Below, one piece after another: positions 16,683-25,402 of a stretch of DNA of 64,000 bases (position 1 is its first letter; each line of letters starts with the position of its first letter). Under the pieces are notes generated by a model. That model was given only the letters and a program-made list of their open reading frames with translations. It ran no database searches and had not been told where the DNA came from. The stretch is from positions 91,960 to 155,959 of the forward strand of contig JAHBVK010000006.1 in the NCBI GenBank assembly GCA_019637555.1, in the 5' to 3' direction. The stretch comes from Anaerolineae bacterium. GTDB taxonomy: Bacteria; Chloroflexota; Anaerolineae; Aggregatilineales; UBA2796. The position numbers were made by a program, and so were the translations under genes.

Positions 16683-17417
16683 ATGTTCGATCAAGACACC
16701 ATCATCACCATCATCGGGCGCAGAGTCGTGCGGCGGCTGATCCACACCATGCTGCACATTGATGTTAACCAGTTAGGGGAACTGCCCGCAGGACCGAAGA
16801 TTTACGCGCCGAACCATCCGACGACACTTGATCCACTGGTGGTTGGTACGCTGTTCAGTGAGCCGGTGCATGTGCTGATCACAGAGTCCGCGTTCAAGGT
16901 ACCAATCGTGCGCGACTATTTACGCGCCGAGGGACATATCCCCGTGGTCACAGGGCGCGGCGCGGATGCCTATCAGGGGGCGCTCGATCTGCTGCGCAAG
17001 GGTAAGAACGTGGCGATCTTCCCCGAAGGTGCGCTCAGCCCGCTGGATAGCACCCGCAAGATGGAAGTGGGTAAGCTGCACACAGGCACGGTCAGGCTGG
17101 CGCTGGAAACGGGCGCACCGATCATCCCACTGGGGATTGCGCTTAACGCCGATGCGCTGCACTTCATCAATACGGGCGTGCTCGATCCCTACGGCAAGAT
17201 GGAAGTCGCCCGCTTGATCACGCACGGACCGTATGCGATCACCATCGGGACACCGGAGTATGTCTACGGCAACGTGCAGGATCAGCCATTCGTGCGCTCC
17301 CTCTCTGCACGCCTTGAGCAGCAGTTGGCTCACTTGCAGTGGCAGAGCGAACAGCGGGTACGCAAGCTGCTGCTAGCGCCCGTCGCACCGCTGGAGGTCG
17401 TACACAGCCTCAATTGA
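16683..17417 (+). CDS. plsC: 1-acyl-sn-glycerol-3-phosphate acyltransferase (PlsC family)
   Basis: A 244-residue phospholipid/glycerol acyltransferase that would add the second acyl chain to lysophosphatidic acid at the membrane. The catalytic HX4D motif is visible as NHPTTLDPL, followed by the binding motif FPEGALSP and a third block GAPIIPLGIALNADALH. Length and motif spacing fit PlsC. The ATG at 16683 follows AGGGGG with a nine-base gap. No lipid genes adjoin it. PlsC paralogues can act on other acceptors, so the precise substrate is uncertain. Confidence 0.85.
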   Translation: MFDQDTIITIIGRRVVRRLIHTMLHIDVNQLGELPAGPKIYAPNHPTTLDPLVVGTLFSEPVHVLITESAFKVPIVRDYLRAEGHIPVVTGRGADAYQGALDLLRKGKNVAIFPEGALSPLDSTRKMEVGKLHTGTVRLALETGAPIIPLGIALNADALHFINTGVLDPYGKMEVARLITHGPYAITIGTPEYVYGNVQDQPFVRSLSARLEQQLAHLQWQSEQRVRKLLLAPVAPLEVVHSLN

Positions 17418-17491
17418 GAGGGAGTAGAAAGTAACGAGTAATGAGTGATGAGTGATGAGGGGTTATGAACTGAGGTTGTGACTTGCTGAGT

Positions 17492-17571
17492 GCCTCAACG
17501 ATCTTATGCGTCGAATTGAGTAAGTTTGCGTATACTGTTGTACGTGAACAGACGAGCAGGATCGTTGAGGC
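17492..17571 (+). promoter_or_regulatory. 12-bp inverted repeat spanning the LuxR-gene leader and its RBS
   Basis: GCCTCAACGATC (17492-17503) and GATCGTTGAGGC (17560-17571) are perfect complements separated by 56 bases. The right arm contains GAGG (17567-17570), the ribosome-binding site of the regulator that starts at 17581. If transcribed, the arms could pair and hide that site; as DNA they could be a looping operator. A TATACT at 17531-17536 lies between the arms; if it is the -10, the left arm would not be transcribed and an operator role is more likely. Confidence 0.55.
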
Positions 17572-17580
17572 GCTTTTGTT

Positions 17581-20241
17581 ATGGTCGGCTTGCTGCTGAC
17601 AACCAAGTTATACGCTCCCAGACCGCGGCACAACGTTGTGCCGCGTCCGCGTTTGGTGGCACAGCTTGAGGAGAGCGTGCGGATCGGGCGGGCGCTGACG
17701 TTGATCGCGGCTCCGGCGGGCTTCGGCAAGACCACACTGCTCGGTGAGTGGCTGGCAGCAGGTGAGTACCAACCTGTCTGGTTATCGCTGGATGAAGGCG
17801 ATAACGACATCGCCAGCTTCCTGCACTATCTGATCAACGGACTGCAAGCGCTCGATGACCAGATCGGCGCGACGGCACAGCAACTACTCGGATCGCCTCA
17901 ACTGCAAGCCTCTGCGCTGCCGAGCATCCTCACCAGCTTGATCAACGATCTGGCGCACTACGACGATCCGGTGATCATGGTGCTCGATGATTACCACCTG
18001 ATCGAAGAAGCGGGCGTGCATCAGGCGGTGGCGTTCTTGCTGGATCACCTGCCGCCACGCGTTCATGTGGTGATCAGCACGCGGGAGTTGCCGCCGCTGC
18101 CACTGCCGCGACTGCGTGCCCGCGACCAGATCACCGAGATCAACGAACGGCAACTGCGCTTGACCAGTGAGGAAACGGCGGCATTTCTCAATGGCACAAT
18201 GGCACTGGAACTGCCCGCCGAGTCGATTGCCGCGCTGGAGTCGCACACCGAAGGCTGGATCGCTGGACTGCAATTGGCGGCGCTGGCGCTGCGGCAGCGG
18301 GATCACAGTGCGGCATCGTTATTGGCATCGTTACCTGCTGCCAAGCGTTACATCGCTGATTATCTGGTGTCCGAAGTGGTGGAACGCGAATCGGCGGCGG
18401 TACAGCACTTCCTGACGCAAACCTCGATCCTCGATCACTTCACGGCATCGCTGTGCGCGGCGATCACCGGAATGGCGGAAGCCGAGTGCCAGCGGATGCT
18501 CGACTATCTGGACGACAGCAACCTGTTCATCGTGCCGCTGGACGATCAGCATGGCTGGTATCGCTACCATCGCTTGTTCGCGGAGACGCTGCGGGCGCGA
18601 CTTTCGGCTCAACATGCCGCGCCGCTGCATCTTCAGGCGGTAGGCTGGTACGAGACGCGGGGATTCAATCAGGAGGCGGTGCAGCAGGCGCTGCGATTCG
18701 GGGTGGTGTCGGGCGATTTCGCGGCAGCGCTGCGCTTGATCCGTAGCCGTGCAGATGCCTTATTTCACGCGGGCAATATCCACACGCTGCGCGGTTGGTT
18801 GGCGCTGCTGCCAGATGCCGATGTCCGCGCCGATGCTGATCTGGCGGTGCTAAAGGGTTGGCTGCTGGTGCTCAGCGGCGACATGAGTTCGGCGCGAGGT
18901 TACTCCGAAGCGCTGGCAGGTCAGACGGACAGCGGTAAGGTGCTGTTGTTTCAGGCATATCTGGCGTTAGGGCGGCAGGAGTACACAACCACTACCACGC
19001 TGGCGCGGCAGTCGCTGGAACTGTTCGCGGCGACGAGGGACAAGGATCACGACGGCTGGCGCGTTCTGGCATTGTGGGCAGTGGCGGAAGCGGAAGAACG
19101 CAGCGGCACGATCACGGCGGCGATTGAGGCGCTGCGCGAAGCCAGACGCTTGAGTCGGGAAGCGGGTAACTCGATGTTCGGTGCGATGCTGGAGAATTCG
19201 CTGATGTCGGCGCTGGATTTGAACGGGCGCAGTCAGGAAGCGATCAGCATCGGTGAGGAGACGATCCGGCGCTACACCACAGATCGCGGGACGGCGAACC
19301 CACTGCTGACGCTGATCTATCATCGGCTGGCGCTGCTGCACCTTCAGGCGAACCGGATCGAGGAGGCACAGCGCTGCTACGATCTCGCCGCCAAGCTGAT
19401 GCAAACATTGGAGATCGACAGCGTGACCGCACTCTCGCATGGCGTGGCAGCGCAGCTTCACTTCGCCGCTGGCGATGCCGATGCTGCACTGGCGCGGATC
19501 GGGCGGGTGGCGCTGGCGGAGGGGAGTGGCGAACAAGTGGCGGATACGACGTGGCTTGCCGCACTGCAAGCGACGATCTGGCTGCGGCAGGGCAAGCTGA
19601 CGCTGGTCAAGGAATGGGTGGAAGCGCAGCGGCTGACAGTGGAGGATACCCCGACTTATTTACGCTTTGACGCACAACTGGTGCTAGCGCGATTGCTGCT
19701 GGCACAACCCGATCATGAATTGGCGCGGCAGTGGCTGGCTAAATTGCACACGTTCGCCAGCGATCACCAGTGGACGCGGCATGTGCTCACGTTGGAGGTA
19801 CTGCGGACGCTAGCGGCTGCACAAGCGGAGCAATGGGAGGCGGCGCGGGATCAATTGCGGAGCGCGGTGGAGTTGGCAGCGGACAATGGTAATTATCGTC
19901 CATTCCTTGATGAGGACTCGGCGCTGCTGGCGTTGCTGCCCGCTGTGCGTGCGACTGCTCCGGCATTCGTAGATCAAGTGCTGCGCTATGCCAGAGGAGA
20001 GCACGCCGTGACGCCCATCGCTGCCGCCAACGCGCTGGTTGATCCGCTGAGTGAGCGCGAGATCGAGGTGTTGCAGTTGATCGCGGCGGGTCTGAACAAT
20101 GGGGAGATCGCGGATCGGCTGTTCATCTCGCTAGGTACGGTGAAGCGGCATATCAACCACATTTACGGCAAGTTAGAGGCGCAAAGCCGCACTCAAGCGA
20201 TTGTGCGGGCACGATCCTTACGCTTATTGCAAGAAAACTAA
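17581..20241 (+). CDS. MalT-type LuxR family transcriptional regulator with STAND ATPase
   Basis: An 886-residue signal-transducing regulator. The N-terminal NTPase domain has Walker A APAGFGKTTLL at about residues 43-53 and a Walker B-like VIMVLDDYHL at about 131-140. A long alpha-helical TPR-like region follows (about 400-800). The C-terminus is a LuxR/GerE helix-turn-helix at about 820-880 (LSEREIEVLQLIAAGL, LGTVKRHINHIYGKL). MalT-type STAND regulators oligomerise on binding a ligand and ATP, then activate promoters. The start ATG follows GAGG by ten bases. No sensor or obvious target operon adjoins it; the inducer is unknown. Confidence 0.9.
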   Translation: MVGLLLTTKLYAPRPRHNVVPRPRLVAQLEESVRIGRALTLIAAPAGFGKTTLLGEWLAAGEYQPVWLSLDEGDNDIASFLHYLINGLQALDDQIGATAQQLLGSPQLQASALPSILTSLINDLAHYDDPVIMVLDDYHLIEEAGVHQAVAFLLDHLPPRVHVVISTRELPPLPLPRLRARDQITEINERQLRLTSEETAAFLNGTMALELPAESIAALESHTEGWIAGLQLAALALRQRDHSAASLLASLPAAKRYIADYLVSEVVERESAAVQHFLTQTSILDHFTASLCAAITGMAEAECQRMLDYLDDSNLFIVPLDDQHGWYRYHRLFAETLRARLSAQHAAPLHLQAVGWYETRGFNQEAVQQALRFGVVSGDFAAALRLIRSRADALFHAGNIHTLRGWLALLPDADVRADADLAVLKGWLLVLSGDMSSARGYSEALAGQTDSGKVLLFQAYLALGRQEYTTTTTLARQSLELFAATRDKDHDGWRVLALWAVAEAEERSGTITAAIEALREARRLSREAGNSMFGAMLENSLMSALDLNGRSQEAISIGEETIRRYTTDRGTANPLLTLIYHRLALLHLQANRIEEAQRCYDLAAKLMQTLEIDSVTALSHGVAAQLHFAAGDADAALARIGRVALAEGSGEQVADTTWLAALQATIWLRQGKLTLVKEWVEAQRLTVEDTPTYLRFDAQLVLARLLLAQPDHELARQWLAKLHTFASDHQWTRHVLTLEVLRTLAAAQAEQWEAARDQLRSAVELAADNGNYRPFLDEDSALLALLPAVRATAPAFVDQVLRYARGEHAVTPIAAANALVDPLSEREIEVLQLIAAGLNNGEIADRLFISLGTVKRHINHIYGKLEAQSRTQAIVRARSLRLLQEN

Positions 20242-20262
20242 GTCAATTGAGGTGACAGCGGC

Positions 20263-20847
20263 ATGAACCCTCTCTACTTCGGCACGCCGGAAGAACTGCG
20301 CGCTTGGCTGGCGGAGAATCACGATAAGGCGACGGAACTCCAGATCGGCTTCTACAAGGTCAGCACCAAGAAGCAGAGCATCACTTACGCACAGGCATTG
20401 GATGAGGCGCTGGCATTCGGCTGGATCGACGGCGTGCGCCACAGCATTGATGAGGAACGCTGGACGCAACGGTATACGCCGCGCAAGAAAGGCAGCATCT
20501 GGAGCGCGGTGAACATCAAGCGGGTGGGCGAATTGAAGGAACTGGGCAGGATGCACCCCGCTGGCTTGAAGGTGTTCGAGGAACGCGACGAGCGCAAGAC
20601 GCAGCTCTATTCGCACGAACGCGAGAATCTAGCCTTCAGCGAGGCGCAGGAGCAGCAGCTTAAGGGCAACGAGAAGGCGTGGGCGTACTTCCAGAAGCAG
20701 CCGCCTTCGTACCAGCGTGCCGCGATCTGGTGGGTGATCAGCGCCAAGCGGGAGGAGACGCAGGAGAAGCGGTTAGCCACGTTGATCGAGGATTCGGCAA
20801 ACGGGCGCACCATCAAGCCGCTGACTCCGCCGAGTAAGAGGAAGTAG
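20263..20847 (+). CDS. YdeI/OmpD-associated family protein
   Basis: A 194-residue soluble protein recognised by the family's N-terminal pattern: a target-like start, then LQIGFYKVSTKKQSITY, DEALAFGWIDGVRHSIDEER and RYTPRKKGSIWSAVNIKRV. The C-terminal half is a basic helical region ending in PLTPPSKRK. Family members are widespread; one has been linked to resistance to peptides in Salmonella, but a biochemical activity is not established. The gene starts 21 bases after the LuxR gene with GAGGTGA upstream, so both may share a transcript. Confidence 0.85.
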   Translation: MNPLYFGTPEELRAWLAENHDKATELQIGFYKVSTKKQSITYAQALDEALAFGWIDGVRHSIDEERWTQRYTPRKKGSIWSAVNIKRVGELKELGRMHPAGLKVFEERDERKTQLYSHERENLAFSEAQEQQLKGNEKAWAYFQKQPPSYQRAAIWWVISAKREETQEKRLATLIEDSANGRTIKPLTPPSKRK

Positions 20848-21209
20848 GATGGCAGCGTGGTGGGGAATGCGGGCGATGGTTAGCGGCGAGGGGCAAAATC
20901 GCTGCCTGAAGTTCGCAGGGAATACAGGGCGGATTCAGGCGCTTTGTTGGAAAACGGTTTGGAGATGTGCGGGAAAGCCTGAGGCTAAAGCCAGCAGGCT
21001 TAATGTGATTAGCGGCGACGATCAGGTGGTTAGGGCGCGATTGTCGGTGAAGCGATTGGCGTCCAAACAGGCAGAGTCACCGGAAATGGCGTGCTGGTTG
21101 GTGGTGGCGCGCTATGGTCGCCTGTGAGATCGGGGGGTGGCTCGACCTCACAGGCAGTCACCACTGATCGCAACAGGAGGGAAGGACGCGATCAGTGTGA
21201 ACTCGCGGG
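20848..21209. other. Convergent gap with two tandem hairpins
   Basis: This 362-base gap lies between genes that point toward each other. A 92-codon frame at 20849-21127 has unnatural composition and no ribosome site and is not called. Near the right end are two hairpins, listed separately, which probably end the leftward ppsA message. Confidence 0.55.
21120..21197 (-). terminator. Two tandem hairpins after ppsA
   Basis: CACTGATCGC (21162-21171) pairs with GCGATCAGTG (21188-21197), 10 bp perfect. GCCTGTGAG (21120-21128) pairs with CTCACAGGC (21147-21155), 9 bp perfect. Both lie within 90 bases after the ppsA stop. There is no clear T-run on either strand, so they may be processing or partial termination structures. 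Confidence 0.5.
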
Positions 21210-23636
21210 TTAGTACGCCAGCACTGGCAGCGATTTGCGATGATGCTCCTCCTCGGCGATGCGCTCCTTGACCTTGATCACACTGTCGGGGTTCAGCGAG
21301 ATCGAGTCGATGTCGTGTTCCACCAAGAAGGCGGCGAAATCAGGATAGTCACTCGGCGCTTGTCCGCAGATACCGACTTTGCTGCCCGCTTCATGCGCGT
21401 CGCGGAGCAGGTTGCGGATCATGATCTTGACCGCTTCGTTACGCTCATCGAACAGCTTGGCGAGCAGCGCGGAGTCGCGGTCAACGCCCAGCACCAACTG
21501 AGTCAGGTCGTTGCTACCGATGGAGAAGCCATCGAAGCGATCAGCGAACTGCTTCGCCAGCAGGATGTTCGAGGGGATTTCCGCCATCACGTAGACTTGC
21601 AGCCCTTTGCGCCCGCGCTTGAGTCCGTGCTTCGCCATCACTGCCAGCACGTTATCGGCTTCCTCCAGCGTGCGGCAGAAGGGGATCATGACGATCACGT
21701 TGGTCATGCCGATCTCCTCACGCACGCGGCGGATCGCCTTGCACTCCAGCGCGAAGCCTTCACGATACAGCTCGTGAGCGTAACGCGAAGCTCCGCGGAA
21801 GCCGAGCATCGGGTTGGATTCCTGTGGCTCAAACTGCGCGCCGCCGATTAGATTGGCGTATTCGTTGGTCTTGAAGTCGCTCATACGCACGATCACGGGT
21901 TCGGGATACTGCGTGGCGGCGATCTTGGCGATACCGCGCGCCAGATGATCCACGAAGTACTCAGTCTTGTCGTGATAGCCTCTGGTCAGCGTTTCGATCT
22001 CTCTGCGCGCCCCGCGATCCTTCAGTTGATCAAAGTGGATCAGTGCCATCGGGTGAATCTTGATGATGTTGCTGATGATGAACTCCATCCGTGCCAGCCC
22101 GATGCCCGCGCAAGGCAGCCGCCACCAACGCATCGCCGCTGCTGGATCACCGATGTTCATCATGACGCGTGTGGAGGTTTTGGGCACATCCTCTAGCTTG
22201 AGCAGGTGTTCCTCATACTCCAGAATGCCGTCATAGATATGACCCTGATCGCCTTCGGCGCAGGAGAGTGTGACGGGCTGCTTATCCTTCAACACCTGTG
22301 TAGCCGCGCCCGTACCAACTACCGCCGGAACACCCAACTCGCGGCTGACGATAGCAGCGTGGCAGGTGCGACCACCGAAATCGGTGATGATTCCCGCCGC
22401 GCGCTGCATGATCGGCACCCAGTCGGGGTCGGTCATGCCCGTCACCAAGATGGCGCCGTCCTCGAACTGGTCGATCTCGGAGATGTCTTTGATCAGGCAG
22501 ACTTTGCCAGTGGCAACCGCCTCCCCGATGCTCAGTCCGGTGAGCAGCGGCGTAAGGGTCTCAGCAGCCTGTTTGAGGCTGTAGGTCTTGAGCGACGCCG
22601 CCTCGCGCTGTGACTGCACCGTTTCAGGACGCGCCTGCACGATGAACAGCTCACCCGTTTGACCGTCTTTCGCCCATTCAATATCCATTGGACGCCCGTA
22701 GTGCTTCTCGATCAGGCACGCCCAACGCGCCAGATGCATTAGTTCTTCGTCATTGAGGACGAGCGTGCGGCGCTCCTCTACCGTCGTATCGACGTTCTTG
22801 GTGACTTCGCTGCCACCGACAGCGTAGACCAGTTTCTTCTCCTTCGAGCCTAGTGTCTTCTGAATGATCGGCGTCAAATCGGGCGTATTGACCAGCGGTT
22901 TGAAGATCATGTATTCGTCGGGCGTTACCGATCCCTTGACCACGTTTTCGCCCAAGCCCCACGAGGCATTGATCACGATGACAGCGGGGAAGCCCGTTTC
23001 GGTGTCGATGGTGAACATGACGCCCGCGCCCGCTTTATCCGAGCGCACCATCTTCTGCACGCCAATGGACAAGGCGATACGCAGATGGTCGAAGCCCTGC
23101 ACTTTGCGGTAGCTGATCGCGCGATCCGTGAACAGCGAGGCATAGCATTTGCGGCAGGCGTCCAGTAGTTCTCGATCTCCGGTGATGTTGAGGAAAGTCT
23201 CTTGCTGTCCGGCGAAGCTGGCTTGCGGCAGATCTTCCGCCGTAGCGCTGCTGCGAACCGCCACATCGACGTGCTCGGTGTGATAGCGCTGGCACAGTTG
23301 GTGATACGCGGTCTGGATCGGCTCCGCTAGATCGTCGGGGAACCCGGCGTGCAAGATGTGACGACGGATCGCTCTGCCCGCCTGTTCCAGCGATAACTCG
23401 CCTTCTTCCCATTGGCGTAGGTACTGACGGATCACTACCGTTAGCTTGTTGGTTTCAAGGAAGTGCCGATAGGCGTCGGCGGTGGTGGCGAAGCCATCAG
23501 GCACGCGAATGCCCTGCGCTTTGAGCGAACGGATCATTTCTCCGAGAGAGGCGTTTTTGCCGCCAACGATAGGCACATCGTTGACGGTGATCGTCTCGAA
23601 CCAGCGAATGTAGTTCTCGATCTTCTTGGTATTCAC
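21210..23636 (-). CDS. ppsA: Phosphoenolpyruvate synthase
   Basis: An 808-residue enzyme that converts pyruvate and ATP to PEP, AMP and phosphate, the first step of gluconeogenesis from pyruvate. The N-terminal PPDK nucleotide-binding domain starts with VGGKNASLGEMI; the swivelling phosphohistidine domain has GGRTCHAAIVSRELG with the catalytic histidine near residue 426. The PEP/pyruvate barrel ends in GICGQAPSDYPDF and SISLNPDSV. E. coli PpsA is slightly shorter (792). The start is a GTG at 23636 with AGGAGG close upstream. The regulator PpsR is encoded just upstream on the same strand. Confidence 0.95.
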   Translation of the reverse strand: MNTKKIENYIRWFETITVNDVPIVGGKNASLGEMIRSLKAQGIRVPDGFATTADAYRHFLETNKLTVVIRQYLRQWEEGELSLEQAGRAIRRHILHAGFPDDLAEPIQTAYHQLCQRYHTEHVDVAVRSSATAEDLPQASFAGQQETFLNITGDRELLDACRKCYASLFTDRAISYRKVQGFDHLRIALSIGVQKMVRSDKAGAGVMFTIDTETGFPAVIVINASWGLGENVVKGSVTPDEYMIFKPLVNTPDLTPIIQKTLGSKEKKLVYAVGGSEVTKNVDTTVEERRTLVLNDEELMHLARWACLIEKHYGRPMDIEWAKDGQTGELFIVQARPETVQSQREAASLKTYSLKQAAETLTPLLTGLSIGEAVATGKVCLIKDISEIDQFEDGAILVTGMTDPDWVPIMQRAAGIITDFGGRTCHAAIVSRELGVPAVVGTGAATQVLKDKQPVTLSCAEGDQGHIYDGILEYEEHLLKLEDVPKTSTRVMMNIGDPAAAMRWWRLPCAGIGLARMEFIISNIIKIHPMALIHFDQLKDRGARREIETLTRGYHDKTEYFVDHLARGIAKIAATQYPEPVIVRMSDFKTNEYANLIGGAQFEPQESNPMLGFRGASRYAHELYREGFALECKAIRRVREEIGMTNVIVMIPFCRTLEEADNVLAVMAKHGLKRGRKGLQVYVMAEIPSNILLAKQFADRFDGFSIGSNDLTQLVLGVDRDSALLAKLFDERNEAVKIMIRNLLRDAHEAGSKVGICGQAPSDYPDFAAFLVEHDIDSISLNPDSVIKVKERIAEEEHHRKSLPVLAY

Positions 23637-23722
23637 AATGACCTCCTATACGGTTACGGTTACTGCTGTCGCGGGGGAGTTCACAACCATATTCAGGAGC
23701 TTCACAGCGGCAGACCATCAAT

Positions 23723-24532
23723 TCATTTGAGCTTTTGCGTCACGATCCGGATGATCTCATGCCCACTTTCCTCAATCGGGGAATCGGTGGTGTTGACGAT
23801 AGCGAATTGACCTCTCCTGAATACCTGTCGCGCAAAGTCCAGTTCATCGACTAACTCTTGCGGGGCGGTATACGCCGACTCGCTGGTCGTGCCGAGGTGA
23901 CTCTGGCGGCGCTTGCGGTATGCCACCAACTGCCCCGCATCAATGAACAAGCCGACGACGCGGCGGTTGTCGATGCTGAACAGTTCGGCGGGCGGTTCAA
24001 GGTCCTTGATCAGCGGCACGTTTGCCACTTTCCAGCCCATGGTGGAGAGGTAAATGCTTAGCGGTGTCTTGCCGACGCGGGAGACGCCCACCAGCACGAT
24101 CTCGGCACTCGCCAAATCCTGTATGCGTTTACCGTCATCGTGATCGACGGCGTACTCAATCGCTTCGATGCGGCGCAGATCGTGTTCGCGGAGTTTGCGG
24201 TATAAGCCGGGTTCGCCAAGTGGTTCGGTGAGTAGGTTCGCCTGCAAATAGCGCATCACCGGACCAATCAGATCGACTTCGCTGACTTTATCGCTGTTGG
24301 CGACATCGATCAGCCGATTGCGCAGTTCGCGGTCTACCAGCGTGTGAACCAGCAGACTGTTGGAGACGCAGGCTTCGCCCACTGCCTGATCAATTTCGGC
24401 GGCGGTGCGGATGCCGGGCTTGATGGTAAGGGAGACATGGGCATCGGGGAACTGGGCAAGCGCCGTCCGCACCAGCCGTTCGGCGCTGTGTCCTACCCCG
24501 CCCGTAACGACGAGGATCGAGAGCGCTTCCAT
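23723..24532 (-). CDS. ppsR: PEP synthetase regulatory kinase/pyrophosphorylase
   Basis: A 269-residue DUF299 protein. PpsR inactivates PEP synthase by ADP-dependent phosphorylation of a threonine next to the catalytic histidine and reactivates it by Pi-dependent dephosphorylation; in other bacteria the same family controls PPDK. The P-loop-like GVSRVGKTPLSIYLS and the segment VANVPLIKDLEPP are characteristic. In the target PpsA, the motif GGRTCHAA has the matching Thr two residues before the His. The ATG at 24532 has AAGGTG upstream. The 86-base gap to ppsA suggests one operon. Confidence 0.93.
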   Translation of the reverse strand: MEALSILVVTGGVGHSAERLVRTALAQFPDAHVSLTIKPGIRTAAEIDQAVGEACVSNSLLVHTLVDRELRNRLIDVANSDKVSEVDLIGPVMRYLQANLLTEPLGEPGLYRKLREHDLRRIEAIEYAVDHDDGKRIQDLASAEIVLVGVSRVGKTPLSIYLSTMGWKVANVPLIKDLEPPAELFSIDNRRVVGLFIDAGQLVAYRKRRQSHLGTTSESAYTAPQELVDELDFARQVFRRGQFAIVNTTDSPIEESGHEIIRIVTQKLK

Positions 24533-24650
24533 AGTGCACCTTCAGCTTCCGTTAGGATGCCGCGCCATCAGGTCGGGCTGTCGAGGGATCGAGGCGTTCG
24601 CCCAATGGCTGCCAACTAACGGTAACAGCGGCATACAGCGGCGCTACCTA

Positions 24651-25100
24651 TCAATGTGGATAGAGATGCATCTTCTCTTCAACGACCTGTTTCAGAGTCG
24701 TGAGCAAGCCCTCTATGTGGACGATGTTGTACTGAATGACCTCTTGCTGCCCGTGTTTATGCAGCAGCGGCGCTGGTACCTCATAAGCATATTCGACCTC
24801 CACTTCCGTCCCCTGATCGGAGGGATGGAGGCGCAGCCAGATATTGCCCTCGATGCCGCCCCAGAACTGAAGATGCACTTCCCGCTGAGGCGTGACTTCC
24901 GTCAGATCAGCAACGCCGACGAAATGTACTCCCAACAGCTGCACTTCCCAGTTAAAGCGCGTCGTTTTGAGGGTACGCAGCTCGTCCGAGACTCTGATCA
25001 GCGGCTGATAAATATTGTGCAGCTTGCTCGGTTCGTTGAGGTAGCGAAAGATGATCTCGGCAGGAGCCTGTATGACCGACGATCTTTTGACCGTAACCAT
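24651..25100 (-). CDS. SRPBCC (polyketide cyclase/START-like) family protein
   Basis: A 149-residue protein with the SRPBCC start pattern VKRSSVIQAPAEIIFRYLNE followed by alternating strands and a long C-terminal helix (GLLTTLKQVVEEKMHLY). Such helix-grip folds bind hydrophobic ligands; no catalytic activity is indicated. The ATG at 25100 is preceded by AGGAAGG with correct spacing; the open frame continues upstream to 25250 without protein-like sequence. It is divergent from the ABC exporter. The ligand is unknown. Confidence 0.75.
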   Translation of the reverse strand: MVTVKRSSVIQAPAEIIFRYLNEPSKLHNIYQPLIRVSDELRTLKTTRFNWEVQLLGVHFVGVADLTEVTPQREVHLQFWGGIEGNIWLRLHPSDQGTEVEVEYAYEVPAPLLHKHGQQEVIQYNIVHIEGLLTTLKQVVEEKMHLYPH

Positions 25101-25402
25101 GTGTAGACACCTTCCTGATAAAGCCGAAAGGACGCTACCCGCCCGTTTGTGGAGTAACGTCCTTCCGGTATATCGTGCTGTTGTAGGTGGGCGGGCACAA
25201 AATCTATTTTCTGCTGATCTCAGCATAATCCCTGACGAGGATGCGCTCAACTGTGGGTTGTCATGGAATCGGGGTTACAAACGTTATAGATCGAATCGGA
25301 GTCGGGCGTGGTGATCAGCGCTTTTGCAACTTGCGTCGTCATTCCTGCGTACAATTGATTGCACTATTTTTCACTTGTAAAACCTAGATCGAGGATTCGA
25401 GT
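25101..25402. other. Divergent promoter region
   Basis: About 300 bases between the leftward SRPBCC gene and the rightward ABC exporter. A small hairpin TGCTGA-TC-TCAGCA is at 25212-25225. TACAAT at 25350-25355 may be a -10 box for the exporter, but its best -35 candidates are at non-optimal spacing. No gene is seen. Confidence 0.45.

Noticed and set aside
20849..21127. Ninety-two-codon frame after the YdeI-like gene
   Set aside because: Tryptophan- and arginine-heavy, unlike neighbours; no ribosome site; likely chance.
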